The position numbers were made by a program, and so were the translations under genes. From Rhodopseudomonas_A palustris_F (lineage in GTDB: Bacteria > Pseudomonadota > Alphaproteobacteria > Rhizobiales > Xanthobacteraceae), in assembly GCF_000013745.1 (NCBI RefSeq), contig NC_007925.1, positions 1,116,001 through 1,180,000 on the forward strand: 64,000 nt of DNA. The letters run 5' to 3'. The notes under the pieces were generated by a model. The model was given only the letters and a program-made list of their open reading frames with translations, did no database searches and had not been told where the DNA came from. Of the stretch, positions 27,535 through 35,769 are shown piece by piece. The first letter of the stretch is position 1, and the number at the start of each line of letters is the position of its first letter.

Positions 27535-28497
27535 ATGTCTGGTCCATTTCGCGTCGTGTGCGTCGGCGTGGTGACGCTCGATGCCCTGGCCTTGGTCCCG
27601 CGATACCCCGGCCCCGACGAGCGCGTCATCGGCGAGCAGGTGATGATCGCGGGCGGCGGCCCGGCGGCGAATGCCGCCGTGGTGTTGGCGCGTCAGGGAA
27701 TCAAAGCCGCTTTCATCGGCCGGGTCGGCAAGGACACCGCCGGCGATCACGCGATCCAGATGCTCGAGGCCGAAGGCGTCGACGTGTCCGGCGTGCTGCA
27801 GGACGGCGCGGTGGCAACCCAGGCCTCCTGCGTCGTCGTCTCGAAGGATATTCAGACTCGCGCAATCGCCACACTGGCCGTTCCGGCGCTGCCGCCGATC
27901 GCAGCCTTCGGTGCGCGGGCCATCGAGCTGATCGACGGCGCCGAGTGGGTGCATACCGATCATTTCGGGTTCGCCTCGGCGTCGGACTATCTGCGTGGTC
28001 GGTCGCCTTCGCGGCAGCCTCGGCTGTCGATTGACGCCGGCCATCCGGTCGCCGGCTTTACGCTGGACGGCCTCGATCTCTACATCCCCACGACGGAAGC
28101 GCTGACCCGGCAATTCGGGCTCGAGCACACGCCGGAGGGCATCGAACAGGCCGCGAGACTGGCCCTCGCCGGGGGCGCCGCGGCGGTGGTCGCGACCAGC
28201 GGCTCGCAGGGATCGATCGCGTTTTGGAGCGAACGATTTGCGCCGGGCCAGCCGGCCGGGAAGGTCGCGGTGGCGGCCAGGCGGGATATCGAGATCGTCT
28301 CGACGCTCGGCGCCGGCGACGTGTTTCACGGCGGCTTGCTCGCCGCGCTCTGCCGCGGCGGCGACTGGGCCTCGGTGCTGCTGCAAGCCAACACCACCGC
28401 GGCGCTGTCGTGCCGCGCGCTCGATGCGCGCAGCGCCATTCCGACGCTGTCCGAACTGAACGAGATGCTGACGGCGTCCCCGTCGTCCGCCGTGTGA
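27535..28497 (+). CDS. PfkB-family sugar kinase, probable 6-deoxy-6-sulfofructose kinase
   Basis: A 320-residue ribokinase-like kinase. It opens VVCVGVVTLDALALVPRYPG, has the substrate glycine pair in IAGGGPAANAAVVLARQG and IGRVGKDTAGDHAIQMLE, and the anion hole and catalytic aspartate in STLGAGDVFHGGLLAAL. The GAGDVFHG form is shared with E. coli YihV, the sulfofructose kinase. The neighbouring aldolase is a clear YihT relative, so the likely reaction is phosphorylation of sulfofructose at C1. AAGGAGAGG precedes the ATG at 27535. Identity between family members at this level does not prove the substrate. Confidence 0.75.
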   Translation: MSGPFRVVCVGVVTLDALALVPRYPGPDERVIGEQVMIAGGGPAANAAVVLARQGIKAAFIGRVGKDTAGDHAIQMLEAEGVDVSGVLQDGAVATQASCVVVSKDIQTRAIATLAVPALPPIAAFGARAIELIDGAEWVHTDHFGFASASDYLRGRSPSRQPRLSIDAGHPVAGFTLDGLDLYIPTTEALTRQFGLEHTPEGIEQAARLALAGGAAAVVATSGSQGSIAFWSERFAPGQPAGKVAVAARRDIEIVSTLGAGDVFHGGLLAALCRGGDWASVLLQANTTAALSCRALDARSAIPTLSELNEMLTASPSSAV

Positions 28498-28531
28498 GCC
28501 ATTCGTCCCCCCATTCCAGAGGAAATTGTCC

Positions 28532-29419
28532 ATGACCGTAACCCAAGCCCCTTGCACTCTGTCCGACCTCGCGCGCCCCTCGGGTGGGTTCGCGATGCTG
28601 GCGATCGACCAGCGAGAGGCGATGCGAACGATGTTCGCCGCGGCCGGAACGCCGACCCCGGTCGCCGATTCGGTACTGACCAACTTCAAGGTGACGGCAG
28701 CGAAAATCCTGTCGCCCTACGCATCCGCGACGCTCGCGGACCGCCAGTTCTGCCTCGACAAGATCGTTGCCGACCGGGTGCTGGCGCCAAGCTGCGGCCT
28801 GATCGCCGCCGCCGACGAATTCTTGCCCGGCAACGGCATTCCGGTCGACGACGTGCGCATCGATCTGTCGGTGGACCCCGTGGCCTGCCGTGCGATGGGC
28901 GCCAAGGCGCTGAAGCTGTTGGTGCTCTGGCGCGCCGATGAACCGGCGGAGCCGCGGCTGGCGATGGTCGCCGAGTTCGTCGCGCGCTGCCGGTCGGCGG
29001 GACTGATCAGCGTCATCGAGCCGGTGGTGCGGCCGCCGCGCCGGGGTTGGGAATTCGACCGCGAGGCAGCGATTGTCGCCGCCGCGCTCGAGCTCGGCGC
29101 CACCGAGGCCGATCTCTACAAGGTCGAGATGCCGTTCGGCGGTAAAGGCAGCGAAAGCGAGCTGCTCGAGGGATGCCGCCGCCTGGCAGGAAATATTTCG
29201 ATGCCTTGGGTGATCCTGTCCTCCGGCGTGCCTGCCGACCTGTACGGCCGCGCGGTCAGGATCGCGATGGCCGCCGGCGCATCCGGGTTTCTGGCCGGGC
29301 GCGCGGTGTGGGCATCGGTGATCGGCGCCCAGGATATCGATTCAATGTTGCGGGATGTCTCGGTGCCGAGGCTGCAGCGGCTGGCTGAAATCGTCGACGC
29401 CGCGATGGCGTCGCGCTGA
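28532..29419 (+). CDS. yihT: 6-deoxy-6-sulfofructose-1-phosphate aldolase (YihT type)
   Basis: A 295-residue class I aldolase that strongly resembles E. coli YihT along its length: PSGGFAMLAIDQREAMR, TPVADSVLTNFKV, AAKILSPYAS, ALKLLVLWR, SVIEPVVRPPRRG, the Schiff-base lysine region ADLYKVEMP, MPWVILSSGV and GASGFLAGRAVWASVIG are nearly the same in my recollection of YihT. The enzyme splits sulfofructose-1-phosphate into dihydroxyacetone phosphate and 3-sulfolactaldehyde. This gene is the strongest evidence that the cluster handles a C6-sulfonated sugar. The ATG at 28532 follows AGAGGAAATTGTCC, 34 bases after the kinase stop. Confidence 0.85.
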   Translation: MTVTQAPCTLSDLARPSGGFAMLAIDQREAMRTMFAAAGTPTPVADSVLTNFKVTAAKILSPYASATLADRQFCLDKIVADRVLAPSCGLIAAADEFLPGNGIPVDDVRIDLSVDPVACRAMGAKALKLLVLWRADEPAEPRLAMVAEFVARCRSAGLISVIEPVVRPPRRGWEFDREAAIVAAALELGATEADLYKVEMPFGGKGSESELLEGCRRLAGNISMPWVILSSGVPADLYGRAVRIAMAAGASGFLAGRAVWASVIGAQDIDSMLRDVSVPRLQRLAEIVDAAMASR

Positions 29420-29459
29420 TCTGCATCGTCAACAAGCACTCGGCTGAATGGAGATTCTC

Positions 29460-30467
29460 ATGACCATCGTTTCACAGGTCAAATTCCAAGACATCGGTGT
29501 GGTGGTATGCGAGCAGGTCGACGTGACCTTGCCCGCGCTGGCGGCCGATGAGGTCCGTATCGAGCCGGCCTTTATCGGCGTCTGCGGCTCCGAGCTGCAC
29601 GTGCTGGCGGGCGGGCATCCGTTCGCCAAACCGCCGATGGTGACCGGCCACGAGATTTCCGCCGTCGTAGTGGAAGTCGGCAGCGGCGTCACCAACGCAC
29701 GGGTCGGCGATCACGTCGTAGTCGATCCGATCATGGCGTGCGGCAAATGCCGTGCCTGTCTCTCGGGTCGCTTCAATCTCTGTGAGCCTCCGCAGGTCGC
29801 GGGCTTCCGTGCGCCCGGCCTAGGGCGCTCCTCGCATGTCGTTCCGGCGCGCAACCTGCACCTTGCGCCAAAGGGCTTGGCGATGGAGATCTTGGCGTTC
29901 GCCGAGCCGGTGGCCTGCGCGCATCACTGCGTCAGTCGGATGCCGGTCGATGCGCGCGAGGACGTGCTGGTGATCGGCGCCGGCACCATCGGGCTGTCGA
30001 TTGTGCAGGCGTTGCGCATCATGGGCGCGCAGAAAATCACCGTGGTCGAACCCGAAGCGCGCAAGCGGGAGTTGGCCTTGCAGATGGGCGCGCACCGCGT
30101 CGTCGCGCCGGGCGAATTGGCCGCGGAGGAACGGTTTACGGGTGTCATCGACGTGGTGGCGGCGCAGGCGACGCTCACCGAAGCCTGCACCAAGGTGATG
30201 GCCGGCGGCACCGTCATCTGCATGGGCGTGCCCTCCGGCCCGCGCGAAATTCCGCTGCCGAGCATGCAGCGCTTTGAACGCGACCTCTTGAGCTCCGGCA
30301 TGTACGTGCCGTCGGATTTCGACGTTGCGATCGCCTGGCTGGCGGATGGCAGCTTCGATACTTCGAAGCTGATCACCGATGTGTTCCCGATCGAACAGGC
30401 CGCCGATGCCTATGCCCGGGCCAAGCAGCCGGAATCCATCAAGGTGCTTATCAAGTTCAAAAACTGA
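29460..30467 (+). CDS. Zinc-dependent medium-chain dehydrogenase, substrate unknown
   Basis: A 335-residue zinc dehydrogenase of the sorbitol/threonine dehydrogenase branch. Catalytic-zinc Cys in FIGVCGSELHVLAGG, GHE motif in MVTGHEISAVV, four structural-zinc cysteines in CGKCRACLSGRFNLC and the Rossmann motif VIGAGTIGLSIVQAL. The acid after the second strand (VVEPEARKR) points to NAD. GGAG seven bases before the ATG at 29460 favours that start over 29448. E. coli sulfo-EMP clusters have no such gene. It could oxidise a sulfonated polyol to a ketose, replace an isomerase together with a second reductase, or act on a side product; sequence alone does not decide. Confidence 0.8.
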   Translation: MTIVSQVKFQDIGVVVCEQVDVTLPALAADEVRIEPAFIGVCGSELHVLAGGHPFAKPPMVTGHEISAVVVEVGSGVTNARVGDHVVVDPIMACGKCRACLSGRFNLCEPPQVAGFRAPGLGRSSHVVPARNLHLAPKGLAMEILAFAEPVACAHHCVSRMPVDAREDVLVIGAGTIGLSIVQALRIMGAQKITVVEPEARKRELALQMGAHRVVAPGELAAEERFTGVIDVVAAQATLTEACTKVMAGGTVICMGVPSGPREIPLPSMQRFERDLLSSGMYVPSDFDVAIAWLADGSFDTSKLITDVFPIEQAADAYARAKQPESIKVLIKFKN

Positions 30468-30531
30468 CTTCCTTCGTCACGTCGTGTCGGCACTTCAGAA
30501 TCCCAACGTTCTTGTGGAACAGGAGAAGTCC

Positions 30532-31968
30532 ATGAATACACTCACGGCCGCAGCGCCGTACGTCATTCGGCGCCCACAAGACGTTGTCGATATCGTCAAC
30601 GCCCACCCGGCGACCCGTTCCGGTCTCGCCGTCACGCTGATCGCGCTGGGCGGCGTCCTGATCGATGCCTACCAGGCCGCGATGATCGGCTTCGGCAATT
30701 CGTTCATCGCCACGCAGTTCGGCATTTCGCCGGGGCTTGCGGCGACGGTGAACGCCTCGGTTCTGGTCTCGGCGCTGATCGGCGGCTTGTTGTCGAACCG
30801 GATCATCAATCGCTTCGGCCAGCGCGGCGGCTTCCTGATCGGCATGGGGCTTTGCACGGTCGGAGCCTTCGCGATCGCTTTCGCTCCAAATATCTGGGCT
30901 GTGCTGGTGAGTCGGTTGGTGATGGGATTAGGTCTCGGCATCGATTTCCCGCTGGCAACCGGCGCGGTCGCCGAATTGCGCGGCTCGTCCTCGAAGAAGT
31001 CCGGCACGTCCGTCAATCTTTGGCAGATGGGATGGTACCTTTCGACCACGGTGGTCTATCTCATCTTGCTGTCGCTCTCGGCGGCGGCGGTCGAGCAGCC
31101 GATGCTGTGGCGTTACGGCATTTTCATCGGCTCCGCCTTCGCCGTGGTCGTCATGGTGCTGCGCTATATCTACATCGGGGAGTCGGCGATGTGGGCGGCG
31201 CGCACCTATCGCTACGACGAGTCCTGCAAAATCCTCAGCGATCGTTATGACGTCCGGGCCGAAGTGGCCGGGGACGCCACCCACGAGAAGGAGGCAGGGG
31301 CCAAGCTGCACGGTGCCTACTCTGTGCTGTTCCGTGCGCCCTATCGTAGACGGACCATTCTCGGCTGTGTGGTCGCCACGATGCAGGCCTGGCAATACAA
31401 TGCGGTCGGCGTCTATCTCCCCTTGACGCTTGCGGGCATTCTCTCCGGCGGGCTGTCGAACGCGCTGTGGGGCTCGGCCGCCGTCAATGCGCTATGCGGC
31501 GTCACCGGCGGGGCGATCGGTTCGATCCTGGTGCAGAAGATCGGGGCGCGTCGGCAGTCGATGTTCGGCTTCGGCATGGTGGTGCTGGCGCTGCTGATGC
31601 TGGGCTTCATGGGCAAGGATAGCCCGTGGCTGGCGCTGGTGTTGCTCGGGCTGATCATCTTCTTTCATTCGGCCGGTCCCGGCGGTCTCGGCATGACCAT
31701 CGCGACCTTGTCGTACCCGCCGAGCATTCGCACGGCGGGCGTCGGTTTTGCGCGCGCGATCATGCGCGCCGGCGCCCTTTGCGGGCTGATCTTCTGGCCG
31801 ATCCTTTGGCAGAACCTGCGCACCGACGCTTTCTACTGGCTGGCAATCGTGCCGCTGGTCGGATTTCTGACCTGTCTTGCGATCCGCTGGGAGCCGATCG
31901 GCGCCAACGTCGACGCCGAAGACGCTTCGGTGCTCTCTATCGTTGCAGTGAAGGAGAATGCGGCATGA
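30532..31968 (+). CDS. MFS transporter in the sulfosugar cluster
   Basis: A 478-residue major facilitator with about twelve hydrophobic segments. The loop 2-3 signature appears as LLSNRIINRFGQRGG and the loop 8-9 counterpart as SILVQKIGARRQS. The sugar-transporter-like motif near TM4 reads RLVMGLGLGIDFPLATGAVAELR. The ATG at 30532 follows CAGGAGAAGTCC; the longer frame from 30379 overlaps the dehydrogenase. It overlaps the next gene by four bases. Import of the sulfonated sugar or export of the C3-sulfonate are both possible roles. Confidence 0.78.
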   Translation: MNTLTAAAPYVIRRPQDVVDIVNAHPATRSGLAVTLIALGGVLIDAYQAAMIGFGNSFIATQFGISPGLAATVNASVLVSALIGGLLSNRIINRFGQRGGFLIGMGLCTVGAFAIAFAPNIWAVLVSRLVMGLGLGIDFPLATGAVAELRGSSSKKSGTSVNLWQMGWYLSTTVVYLILLSLSAAAVEQPMLWRYGIFIGSAFAVVVMVLRYIYIGESAMWAARTYRYDESCKILSDRYDVRAEVAGDATHEKEAGAKLHGAYSVLFRAPYRRRTILGCVVATMQAWQYNAVGVYLPLTLAGILSGGLSNALWGSAAVNALCGVTGGAIGSILVQKIGARRQSMFGFGMVVLALLMLGFMGKDSPWLALVLLGLIIFFHSAGPGGLGMTIATLSYPPSIRTAGVGFARAIMRAGALCGLIFWPILWQNLRTDAFYWLAIVPLVGFLTCLAIRWEPIGANVDAEDASVLSIVAVKENAA

Positions 31969-32843
31969 GCCGTTCAATCGACAATATCGGCATCATCGGA
32001 CTTGGCGCGATGGGCGGCGCGGTGGCGACGCGGCTCACCTCGGGACCCTGGAGCCTCGCGGTGTACGATCTCTCCAAGGCCGCCATCGAGCGGCTGGTGT
32101 CGCACGGCGCCAGCGCGGCGGCGAGCGCCCGCGACGCGGTCGCCGGGCGGGCCGTGGTGTTCAGTTGTCTGCCGACGCCGGACCACGTCGAGGCGTTCTG
32201 GACCGAGCACGCCGCCGACCTCGCGGAAGGCGCGATCGCGGTCGATCTTTCCACCATCGATCCGGCCACGTCGCGACGTGTCAGCGACATGATCGCCAAG
32301 GGCGGACGCGCGCGCTTCGTGGCGTGCACCATGGGCAAGACACCGGCGATGGCGGAGAAAGGTGAGATCCCGCTGTTCGTCGGCGGCGATCAAGTTTCTC
32401 TCGAGGCTTTGGCGCCCGTGTTCAAACACATGTCGAGCGTGGTGTTCGACATGGGCTCCGTCGAAGGGGCGACGATGTTCAAGCTCATCTCGAACTTGGT
32501 CGGCATGACCAATTTGGCGATTCTGGCGGAGGGCTACCTCCTGGCCCGTAAAGCCGGCATTGATCCCGAGGTGTTTTCCTCCGCGCTGAAGACGACCGGC
32601 GGATGGTCGACCCAGGCCGACATCCGGCTCGGCTGGATGATAAACGACGATTTCACCACCCGGTTTGCGGTCGATCTCGCCGCCAAGGATCTGCGGCTGT
32701 CGGTCAATGCCGCCGCGACCTGGGGGATTCCGACGCCGGTCGCCGCGGCGGGACTCTCAGTGTTCTCACTGGCCCGCGCCGCCGGGCTCGGCAGCAAGGA
32801 CGCCGCGGCGATCGTCGCGCCGCTGACCCCGATCAAGCCGTGA
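31965..32843 (+). CDS. Beta-hydroxyacid dehydrogenase family, probable sulfolactaldehyde reductase (YihU-like)
   Basis: A 292-residue NAD(P)-binding 3-hydroxyisobutyrate dehydrogenase homologue. The Rossmann motif is IGIIGLGAMGGAVATRL and the catalytic lysine lies in MFKLISNLVGMTN. The substrate loop reads ACTMGKTPAMAEKGEIPLFVGG instead of the usual DAPVSGG; E. coli YihU likewise departs from DAPVSGG with PVGRTS in its sulfolactaldehyde-binding loop, a point in favour of a sulfonated substrate. The expected product is 2,3-dihydroxypropane-1-sulfonate. The start overlaps the MFS stop (ATGA), so the two are coupled. Confidence 0.75.
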   Translation: MSRSIDNIGIIGLGAMGGAVATRLTSGPWSLAVYDLSKAAIERLVSHGASAAASARDAVAGRAVVFSCLPTPDHVEAFWTEHAADLAEGAIAVDLSTIDPATSRRVSDMIAKGGRARFVACTMGKTPAMAEKGEIPLFVGGDQVSLEALAPVFKHMSSVVFDMGSVEGATMFKLISNLVGMTNLAILAEGYLLARKAGIDPEVFSSALKTTGGWSTQADIRLGWMINDDFTTRFAVDLAAKDLRLSVNAAATWGIPTPVAAAGLSVFSLARAAGLGSKDAAAIVAPLTPIKP

Positions 32844-32929
32844 CCGATGCACGACCCAGATAAAAAGAGCGAGCAGGGCCGGCCATAAGGACGGTGTAAT
32901 CAGTTGGCCGAACAAGAGGAGGAACTCCC

Positions 32930-34285
32930 ATGCCTACCGATAACGAAAACGCAACAACACGCGGCCTCTCGCCGGCGGCCATGCGGAAAGTGGTCGCCGC
33001 GAGTTTCGCCGGCGCCCTGCTCGAATGGTATGATTTCTTCATCTTTGGGACCGCGGCGGGCCTCGTGTTCGGCAAGCTGTTCTTCCCGCAGTCGGATCCT
33101 GCGGTGGGGACGATCGCGGCGTTTGCCACCTTCGGTGTGGGCTTTCTCGCCCGGCCACTCGGCGGCGTGGTGTTCGGTCATTTCGGAGACCGGGTCGGGC
33201 GCAAGGCGACCTTGATCGCGACGCTGTTGATCACCGGCATATCGACTTTCCTCATCGGGTTTCTGCCGACGTTCGCCGATGTCGGGATCGCGGCGCCCAT
33301 CATGTTGGTGGTGCTTCGGCTGATTCAGGGGTTTGGATTGGGCGGCGAGTACGGCGGCGCAGCCCTGATGACGATCGAATCCGCGCCGGAATCGCGTCGT
33401 GGTTTCTTCGGCTCCTTGCCGCAAATGGCGGCGTCCGCCGGAATCATGTTGGCGACGGGCGTGTTCGCCTTGTGCAGTTGGGGGCTTACGGAAGCGCAGT
33501 TCTTGGATTGGGGCTGGCGCCTTCCCTTCCTGCTTTCGGCGGCAATGCTGATCGTGGGCATGCAGATCCGGCTACACATCGAGGAGACACTGGATTTCAA
33601 GGCCACGCGACGCCGCGAGCAGGCTAGCACCGAGAAGCGAGTGCTCCCGATCGTCGAACTGCTACGCCGGCATCCCCGCAATATCGCGCTCGCGCTCGGC
33701 GCGCGCCTCGCCGAGACGGTGTCCTCGAACATCGTCAATGCATTCGGCATTGCCTACGTCTCCACCAACCTGGCGATGGGGCGTCAGCTTCCGCTGATGG
33801 GCATGCTGATGGCTTCGGCGATCGGCATCATGCTGTGCCCGCTGTTTGGCTGGCTCTCCGATCGGTACGGCCAACGCGTGGTCTACCTGTTCGGCGCACT
33901 GGCCTGCGCGGTTCTGATCGTGCCGTTCTTCGCGGCGCTCGCAACCGGAAATGGCGTGCTGATCTGCCTCGCCTTCATTGTCTTTTACAATTTGGGTCCC
34001 ACGGCGATGTTCGCGGTGCAGCCCACGATGTTCTCGCGGATGTTCGGCACCAGGGTTCGCTACACCGGCCTGTCGTTCGCCTATCAGTTCTCGGCGATGC
34101 TCGGCGGCCTCACGCCGCTGATTTCGGCGTCGCTGCTGACGCTCGGCCATGGCGACCCGTGGTGGGTGGCAGGCTATCTGATCGTCGTCTCGTTGATCTC
34201 CGCGACGTCGGTCTGGCTGATCAGCGAGGTTCGGCTGATTGAACTTCATGACTATGCGACGGCACTGCCGCGGGAGACGACATGA
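32930..34285 (+). CDS. MFS transporter, MHS (metabolite:H+ symporter) family
   Basis: A 451-residue transporter of the KgtP/ShiA/ProP group. Hallmarks are ALLEWYDFFIFGTAAGLVFGK in TM1, the loop FGHFGDRVGRKA and LIQGFGLGGEYGGAALMTIE in TM4. About twelve membrane segments. AGAGGAGGAACTCCC precedes the ATG. It overlaps the mutarotase start by four bases (ATGA). Together with the MFS protein at 30532 it gives the cluster two carriers, as expected if one imports a sulfosugar and the other exports the C3-sulfonate end product. Confidence 0.8.
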   Translation: MPTDNENATTRGLSPAAMRKVVAASFAGALLEWYDFFIFGTAAGLVFGKLFFPQSDPAVGTIAAFATFGVGFLARPLGGVVFGHFGDRVGRKATLIATLLITGISTFLIGFLPTFADVGIAAPIMLVVLRLIQGFGLGGEYGGAALMTIESAPESRRGFFGSLPQMAASAGIMLATGVFALCSWGLTEAQFLDWGWRLPFLLSAAMLIVGMQIRLHIEETLDFKATRRREQASTEKRVLPIVELLRRHPRNIALALGARLAETVSSNIVNAFGIAYVSTNLAMGRQLPLMGMLMASAIGIMLCPLFGWLSDRYGQRVVYLFGALACAVLIVPFFAALATGNGVLICLAFIVFYNLGPTAMFAVQPTMFSRMFGTRVRYTGLSFAYQFSAMLGGLTPLISASLLTLGHGDPWWVAGYLIVVSLISATSVWLISEVRLIELHDYATALPRETT

Positions 34286-35175
34286 CACTCATTCATGACG
34301 ACGATTGCTATCAGACGGTCCGACGGGCGTTCGACGCGCCGTGGTCTGGCCCGCGTGGTCCTCAAGTGCTGTTGCGCGATGGCGATCTGACCGCCACGAT
34401 TTATCCCCATGACGGGTGCCGGATGACGTCGCTGACGGCGTTCGGCCTCGAATTGCTGCGGCAGTGGACGCCAGATCGGCGTGCGTTTCAGTATGGCTGT
34501 TTTCCGATGGTGCCTTGGGTCGGGCGCCTGGGGTCTGGCCGGCTGCAATTTGGCGAGCGGAGTTGGCAGCTTCCGGTGAACAAGCCGCCGCACGCGTTGC
34601 ACGGCATGGCCTGCTTCGCACCGTGGCGTATCGGCGCAACGTCGGCATCGTCAGCCGAGTTTCACTTCGACCTCGGCGATCCGTGGCCCTGGCAGGGAAG
34701 CGTGACGCAGCGTTACGAGCTTGCAGGAAACACGCTGACCATTGCGCTGAAAATTTCCACCGCCGGCGACAGCTTTCCCGCTGCCGCCGGCTGGCATCCC
34801 TGGTTTCGCAAAGGGCTCAGCGAGACGGCAACCGACGCGGAGAAACTCCACATCGGTTTCACTGCGGACTGGCAATACGCGCCCGGTTCGGACGAACTGC
34901 CGAGCTCGGAGCGCATTGCACCGCGCCCGGGGCCGTGGGACGATTGTTTCGGGTTCGACGGGCCGATGCGCGCCGAACTGCTGTGGCCCGGGCAAGTGCG
35001 GCTCGATATGACGTCGCCTGCCTCATCGATGGTGGTGTACGACAAGCAGCCGGACGCAGCTTGTGTCGAGCCGCTCTCGGGACCGCCCAACGGCGTCAAC
35101 ACCGCGCCACAATTGGTGTCCACCGCGAGCGACCTTGTGACCATCACACAATGGGCTATCAGCCGAGCCGTCTAG
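34282..35175 (+). CDS. Aldose 1-epimerase family mutarotase (YihR-like)
   Basis: A 297-residue galactose-mutarotase-fold protein. The two catalytic-site histidines are in KPPHALHGMACF and AAGWHPWFRKGL, and the general-base glutamate is in ACVEPLSGPPNGVN. Mutarotases (YihR in E. coli) equilibrate the anomers of sulfoquinovose. Its presence argues for an aldose sugar among the substrates and makes the lack of an aldose-ketose isomerase nearby more striking. It is the last gene of the cluster; a hairpin with a T run lies about 310 bases downstream. Confidence 0.78.
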   Translation: MTLIHDDDCYQTVRRAFDAPWSGPRGPQVLLRDGDLTATIYPHDGCRMTSLTAFGLELLRQWTPDRRAFQYGCFPMVPWVGRLGSGRLQFGERSWQLPVNKPPHALHGMACFAPWRIGATSASSAEFHFDLGDPWPWQGSVTQRYELAGNTLTIALKISTAGDSFPAAAGWHPWFRKGLSETATDAEKLHIGFTADWQYAPGSDELPSSERIAPRPGPWDDCFGFDGPMRAELLWPGQVRLDMTSPASSMVVYDKQPDAACVEPLSGPPNGVNTAPQLVSTASDLVTITQWAISRAV

Positions 35176-35769
35176 TGCCTTCACCGAACGGCTGGCGCTG
35201 TGCGAAACTGCGCTGCGCTGCGCGCCGCCGATCGGAAATAGCTTCGCCGTCTTGGGTGACGCAGGTTAGGGCTTCCGCTACCAAGTTCCCCATCCTCTGA
35301 AGCTTGTCTGCCGTTTCCGGCAGCTTCAGTCGTGACCAGATCTCCGGCGCCTGCGCCGCGAGGACGCCGTCCGCAGCGCAAGATCGTGCGACAAAACAGG
35401 CTTGCGCTGCTTGGATCAATCGCGGTATCGACAATCGTCGATGTGGCAGATGCAACTTGCCTGCATTCTGGCGGTCTTTGCGCGAGCCAGCAATCTTGCT
35501 GCTGGACCGTTTTTATTTGACCTGCCAACACGATGATCGTTGTCGGTGAGCCTAGCGGGCGACACCGCGGATCTTGGCCAGCCGAGGAGAATTCTCATCG
35601 CTTGCGGTTGCCGTATCGCCGGCCTGATGATCGTGGCGCAGGCGGGCGCGCTTCAGGAGACGCATGCGACCGCGGTGTTTCTGCCGGGCAAACTCTTGGC
35701 AGCGCTGGCGCGCGGATGCCCGGCCAAGGCCGTCCAACGGGCCTGTCCCGTCGCGCTCGGGCAACACAC
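35176..35769. other. Long intergenic region with a terminator and an uncertain ORF
   Basis: Nearly 600 bases between the mutarotase and the next operon. On the minus strand a frame (35159-35455) reads WSRLKLPETADKLQRMGNLV and looks protein-like, but its end overlaps the mutarotase gene and I do not recognise it; it may be a gene relic. On the plus strand, a frame at 35540-35773 (77 residues) ends in GTGA overlapping the ligase start and may also be a relic or a short leader. A terminator-like hairpin lies at 35487-35514. Confidence 0.4.
35487..35514 (+). terminator. Probable Rho-independent terminator
   Basis: CCAGCA-ATCTTGC-TGCTGG forms a six-base-pair stem followed after ACCG by TTTTT. It is the only stem with a T run found downstream of the sulfoglycolysis-like operon. 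Confidence 0.5.
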
